NCBI GenBank assembly: GCA_964431965.1
Contig: CAYSLU010000013.1
Span: 1-64,000 of the forward strand
From: CAYSLU01 sp964431965
GTDB lineage: Bacteria > Verrucomicrobiota > Kiritimatiellia > CAIKKV01 > CAYSLU01
Reading direction: 5' to 3'
Length of the DNA: 64,000 nucleotides
The position numbers were made by a program, and so were the translations under genes. Of the stretch, positions 60,728-64,000 are shown piece by piece (position 1 is the first letter of the stretch; each line of letters opens with the position of its first letter). The notes below the pieces were generated by a model. The model was not told where the DNA came from, searched no databases, and worked only from the letters and a program-made list of their open reading frames with translations.

Positions 60728-62485
60728 TCACGGTCCGGCGATGGGGTAGGGCGGGTGGACGCCGAAGGCCCGGGCCACCGCGTCCAGTTCGTCGCGGATG
60801 CGATCGTCGCGGGTCCGGATGTACTGGCCGTAGAGGTAGTAGACCTTCTGCCAGGCCCAGCGCTCGCGCAGGTCCTCGCCGGCCTCCGGCGCGGCGGCCA
60901 GATCCACGTCGAACAGCATGTCGCCGGCGCGGTCGCCCGCCCGGCCCGCGGCGTGGAACACGAGCCGCTTCTGTCCGCGCGGGATGCGTCCGTAGAGCAC
61001 CAGCGGGCGGTCCAGGTAGAGGTTGGCGGGGAGCGCCGGGTAAACCTCGCAGGGCACCGAGCGGGGGAAGCCGAACCGGAGGTCCGTGAGCACCGGCCGG
61101 GCCACCTCTGCCGCCCGGCCGGCGATCGCCTCCGGAAGCTCCCATCGGCCGCGCGTGATGACCTCGGAGTCGCCGCGGTTGAGGCGGCTGAGCAGGTCCA
61201 GCAGGTATCCGTTGGCCGTGCGGGCCGTGCCCAGCGTGAAGATCGAGATGGCGCCGTCGCTCTCCCGGCTGAACTCGCCGATGATCCGCGGGCTGCTCGT
61301 CAGGCCCACGGTCGGGACGCCGTCGCTCACGACCACGGCGATCAGCGGGCGCCCCGGGGTACGAGGCATCCGCAGAAGCTCGCCGAGCGAGCGGTAGATG
61401 TCCGTGTTGCCGGAGGACTTCAGGCCGGAGATGAACTGCGCCGCGGCCGCGATGGCGCCGGCGCTGTTGGTGGCCCAGCCGGGGAAGCATGGCTCGACGG
61501 TCTCCCGGAAGCCGAGCACGTTGAACCGGTCGCCGGGCTGCACCGACGCGAGCGCGCGGGCCAGCCCGTCGCGGCAGAAGTGCAGGCGCTGCTCGGTCAT
61601 GCTGGCCGAGCAGTCCTGCACGAAGACGATATCCTTTGGGATCGCGGGGATGCCGTCCGACTCCCGGGAGATTCCGATCTCGACGTACACGTGCGCGAGG
61701 TCGCGGATCGTGCTGTAGGTGCGCACGTCGACGCGCAGCAGGCGCTCGAGCGGCCGCGCGCCGGTGACCGACTCGGCGGTCTCGCGAAGCGCCTCGGGCG
61801 GCTGGCGCTCGATGTTGTCCGCGGGGCGCGGGGGGCGGCCCGGCCGGCCGACGCGCGGCCCGGGCGCGGACACGGCGTCGAGCGTGCCGGACGGGGAGCC
61901 CGGGCGGGCAAAGTCGTCGCGGGCACCCGGCGGCAGCGGGAGCGCCGACCCGCGGTCCGCGGGCGGCACGAAGTCGGCGGCCCGGGACGTGCGGGTAATG
62001 TCCGCGACGAAGGTCCGCGGGAGGGCCGAGGCGGCGTCGGGGATCGACGGGTGGCTCATCCTCAGGATGTCGAGGTGCGGGTCCATGTCGGCGCGGGGGC
62101 CGGGCTGAACCGGCGCCGCCTTCGCCGTGGTCTCGCCCGCCCGCGCTTCGGCCGGGAGGATGCGGGGCTCGAAGAGCGACTCGGCGGGCGCGGCCCGGGC
62201 GGCGCCCGCCTCGCCGGGCAGGCCGGGCTGGGTGTCGGGCGCCTCGGGTCGCAGCCGCTCGGGGCGGCTGAAGTCCAGGCTTTCAGCGCCTCGCTCGATC
62301 CGCTCGACACGGGTGGCCGGGGACTGGCGCTGCCGGATCGCCTGCGCCACGGTGCCGAACGAGAGACTGGGGAAGCGGTAAATGAGAAAGGCGTGGATGA
62401 TCAGCGACCCGACGATCGCGATGGCGGCGTAAGAATCACGCCGCCGCCTCAGTCGCCGCTCGATCCAGGACAGCTCGGTGTTCAC
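60728..62485 (-). CDS. VWA domain protein with a TonB-like N-terminal anchor
   Basis: A 585-residue protein. One membrane segment near residues 20-42 (AIAIVGSLIIHAFLIYRF) has the Ser...His arrangement of TonB/TolA-type anchors. A long Pro/Ala/Arg-rich linker (about 50-250) spans outward. A VWA domain (about 285-450) has MIDAS residues DCSASM, a Thr in SGNTDIYRSL and Asp in VVSDGVPT. A C-terminal domain of about 130 residues follows. GTG 62485 overlaps the upstream TPR gene stop (GTGA); GTG 62494 is an alternative. It may span the periplasm and sense or carry load at the envelope. Confidence 0.8.
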   Translation of the reverse strand: MNTELSWIERRLRRRRDSYAAIAIVGSLIIHAFLIYRFPSLSFGTVAQAIRQRQSPATRVERIERGAESLDFSRPERLRPEAPDTQPGLPGEAGAARAAPAESLFEPRILPAEARAGETTAKAAPVQPGPRADMDPHLDILRMSHPSIPDAASALPRTFVADITRTSRAADFVPPADRGSALPLPPGARDDFARPGSPSGTLDAVSAPGPRVGRPGRPPRPADNIERQPPEALRETAESVTGARPLERLLRVDVRTYSTIRDLAHVYVEIGISRESDGIPAIPKDIVFVQDCSASMTEQRLHFCRDGLARALASVQPGDRFNVLGFRETVEPCFPGWATNSAGAIAAAAQFISGLKSSGNTDIYRSLGELLRMPRTPGRPLIAVVVSDGVPTVGLTSSPRIIGEFSRESDGAISIFTLGTARTANGYLLDLLSRLNRGDSEVITRGRWELPEAIAGRAAEVARPVLTDLRFGFPRSVPCEVYPALPANLYLDRPLVLYGRIPRGQKRLVFHAAGRAGDRAGDMLFDVDLAAAPEAGEDLRERWAWQKVYYLYGQYIRTRDDRIRDELDAVARAFGVHPPYPIAGP

Positions 62486-64000
62486 GGGTTCCACCGGCTT
62501 TCCGGGTAGCGGCGCTTGAGCTCCGCGAGCGCCTTGTCGTGATCGGCCGCCCGGCCCAGCCGGTCGAATGCGTCAGCCGCTGCCCGGAGGCATTCGGGCA
62601 CGAGCTCCGGGTCGTCGAAGAGCAGCGCCACGGCCAGGAAATAGCGGGCCGCGGCTTCCGCGTCGCCTCGGGCCCGCGCGGAGCGGCCGAGCGCGGCATA
62701 CGCCTGCACGCGGATGCCGAGGGTGCGATCGTCCGACGCGAGCTGGGCGGCCTGCTCGAGGTAGCGGACCGCGGCGGCGTGGTTGGTGCGCGCGATGGCG
62801 ATTTCGCCGAGCCGGAGCGCGGCCTCGGCGCCATAGGGGGTGGTGGCCTTGGCGGAGAGGGCACGGGTGAACGCCTGCTCGGCGTCGGCCGGGCGGCCCT
62901 GGCCCAGGTAGGCGCGTCCGGCGAGCGACCAGCCGATCTGCTGCCAGGACGGGTTGTTGGTGGCGGCGGCGACGAGGCGGGCCGGAGCGACGGCCCGGTC
63001 GAACTCGCGGCGCTGGATCCGGTACTCGGCGAGCCACTCCATGAGCTCCGGCCTCAGCTCGGGCCGGGCTGGCGAGTCCACCAGCTCCTGGAGCAAGCCG
63101 GCGGCCTCGTCGGGCTGGCCCAGCTTCTGCAGGGCGCTGGCCAGCCGCAGGCGGATCTTCTGCGTGAGCTCGGGGGGCGGCTGGGCGGCGAGGGCGGCGC
63201 GGAGGGCCGGCTCGGCGTCCGCCGGGCGCCCGGTCTCGAGGAGCAGCGTGCCGATCCAATGGTTGGCATCGGCGGCGTGGCCGGTGGCCGGGTAGCGGGC
63301 CAGCAGGTCGCGCAGCGTGGCGATTGCGTCCGCATCGCGCCGCATGAAGGCCTCGGTCATCCCCTTCTGATAGAGGGATTCCTCGGTGTAGGGGCCCCGC
63401 GGGAAGCGCTGGGCCACGAGCCCCCAGTTGCGCACGGCCGACTCGTGGCGCTGCGCGCGCGCCAGGCAGGCGGCCGCGGCGAACAGCGCCTGCGCCGCGA
63501 GGTCGGTTGAGTTGGTCCCGGCCGCGGCCTCGTACAGCGCGGCGGCCTGGCCGGGGTCGCCGCGCTCCTGAAGCAGGCGGGCCAGGCGGAACCGGGCGTC
63601 GGGCGCGAGGGGGTCGGAGGGGAACTGATCCGCGAACAGCCGGTAGAACTGGGTCGCGTCGTCCGGCTGCTTGACGGCGGCGTACGACTCGGCCAGCAGC
63701 CAGTAGACATCGCGCTGGAGCACGCCGGGCCCGGAGACCAGCGGACGGGCGGAGCGGGCGGCGTCCGCGAAGCGTCCGAGCCGGAACAGCGCGGCCGCCT
63801 GCTCGTAGGCGGCGTAGGGGGCCAGCCGGTGCTGCGGGTACTCGTCGAGCAGCGCGGCATACGCGCGGACGGCGGCTTCGTCGTCCATGAGCTGGCGCCG
63901 GGCGTTCGCCTGCAGGTACAGCCAGTCGGGCCGGTCGGCGCCGGCGGAGGCGTTGGTTACGGCGGTCGAGCATCGGCGCAGGCAGTCCGCGTACAGCCCC
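62482..64000 (-). CDS. Tetratricopeptide repeat protein (N-terminal end outside the window)
   Basis: At least 505 residues, cut by the right edge. The frame stays open to the window end with no stop, so the gene begins beyond it. Multiple TPR units of about 34 residues fill the sequence, with spacing such as FRLARLLQERGDPGQAAALYEAA and RLGEIAIARTNHAAAVRYLEQAA. It is a scaffold for protein interaction, likely periplasmic. It is coupled to the VWA gene by a 4-nt overlap, so the two should work together. Confidence 0.85.
   Translation of the reverse strand, partial: GLYADCLRRCSTAVTNASAGADRPDWLYLQANARRQLMDDEAAVRAYAALLDEYPQHRLAPYAAYEQAAALFRLGRFADAARSARPLVSGPGVLQRDVYWLLAESYAAVKQPDDATQFYRLFADQFPSDPLAPDARFRLARLLQERGDPGQAAALYEAAAGTNSTDLAAQALFAAAACLARAQRHESAVRNWGLVAQRFPRGPYTEESLYQKGMTEAFMRRDADAIATLRDLLARYPATGHAADANHWIGTLLLETGRPADAEPALRAALAAQPPPELTQKIRLRLASALQKLGQPDEAAGLLQELVDSPARPELRPELMEWLAEYRIQRREFDRAVAPARLVAAATNNPSWQQIGWSLAGRAYLGQGRPADAEQAFTRALSAKATTPYGAEAALRLGEIAIARTNHAAAVRYLEQAAQLASDDRTLGIRVQAYAALGRSARARGDAEAAARYFLAVALLFDDPELVPECLRAAADAFDRLGRAADHDKALAELKRRYPESRWNP

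Noticed and set aside
60695..62509. Plus-strand frame of about 600 codons opposite the VWA gene
   Set aside because: Antisense shadow of the VWA gene, which has clear MIDAS motifs.
1..64000. CRISPR array, tRNA, rRNA or insertion sequence
   Set aside because: No regularly spaced short repeats, cloverleaf or transposase-like gene was recognised anywhere in the window.

Overview
The window is a high-GC (roughly 70%) bacterial chromosome segment with short intergenic gaps, strong GGAGG-type ribosome binding sites and many ATGA/GTGA stop-start overlaps. The gene mix suggests a Gram-negative member of the PVC group, possibly Kiritimatiellota, Lentisphaerota or Verrucomicrobiota. It includes a UroD-like methyltransferase, a Gfo/Idh/MocA oxidoreductase, a BNR sialidase-like protein, a ceramidase-like hydrolase, Na+-NQR, a TonB-dependent receptor, and a glycogen operon with GH57, GT4 and a synthase-phosphorylase fusion. 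The placement is inferred from gene content only; no rRNA or tRNA gene was seen.

Layout. 1-6.9 kb: 5' part of ileS, a UroD-like gene, a three-gene minus operon (methyltransferase, phosphodiester glycosidase, SGNH hydrolase) and a short uvrC. 6.9-17.1 kb: a five-gene glycogen operon on the minus strand (debranching enzyme, GT4, GH57, glycogen synthase-phosphorylase fusion, beta-CASP nuclease). 17.4-25.1 kb: six tightly packed two-component genes with receivers, PAS kinases and degenerate receivers. 25.3-32.8 kb: tandem GNAT, a membrane glycosyltransferase, Gfo/Idh/MocA, ceramidase-like hydrolase, EamA transporter. 32.96-33.59 kb: two tandem copies of a ~305-bp palindrome-rich repeat. 33.7-38.4 kb: minus operon of a sugar-isomerase-like TIM barrel, class II aldolase, membrane protein and GDPD. 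38.6-44.5 kb: plus-strand sulfur operon with an exported CstB-like persulfide dioxygenase-rhodanese, a split YeeE/YedE transporter whose second half carries three rhodaneses, and an AI-2E-family permease. 44.5-52.3 kb: receiver remnant, GT2, sialidase-like protein, uppP, TonB receptor, MFS. 52.5-60.1 kb: NYN/OST-HTH, YceH and hydrolase genes, then nqrBCDEF without nqrA, plus a Cys/His-rich unknown and a methyltransferase. 60.2-64 kb: MIF-like tautomerase and a VWA/TPR pair running off the window.

The strongest candidate for something undescribed is the sulfur operon. Six rhodanese domains lie in two proteins, and only one in each trio keeps its catalytic cysteine. Everything appears to face the periplasm, and the persulfide dioxygenase ends in a flexible Pro/Ala-rich tail whose last residue is Cys, a layout that could be a swinging persulfide arm feeding the transporter. 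The glycogen fusion, the phosphorelay with pseudo-receivers, the NQR operon lacking nqrA and the tandem palindromic repeat are also worth follow-up.
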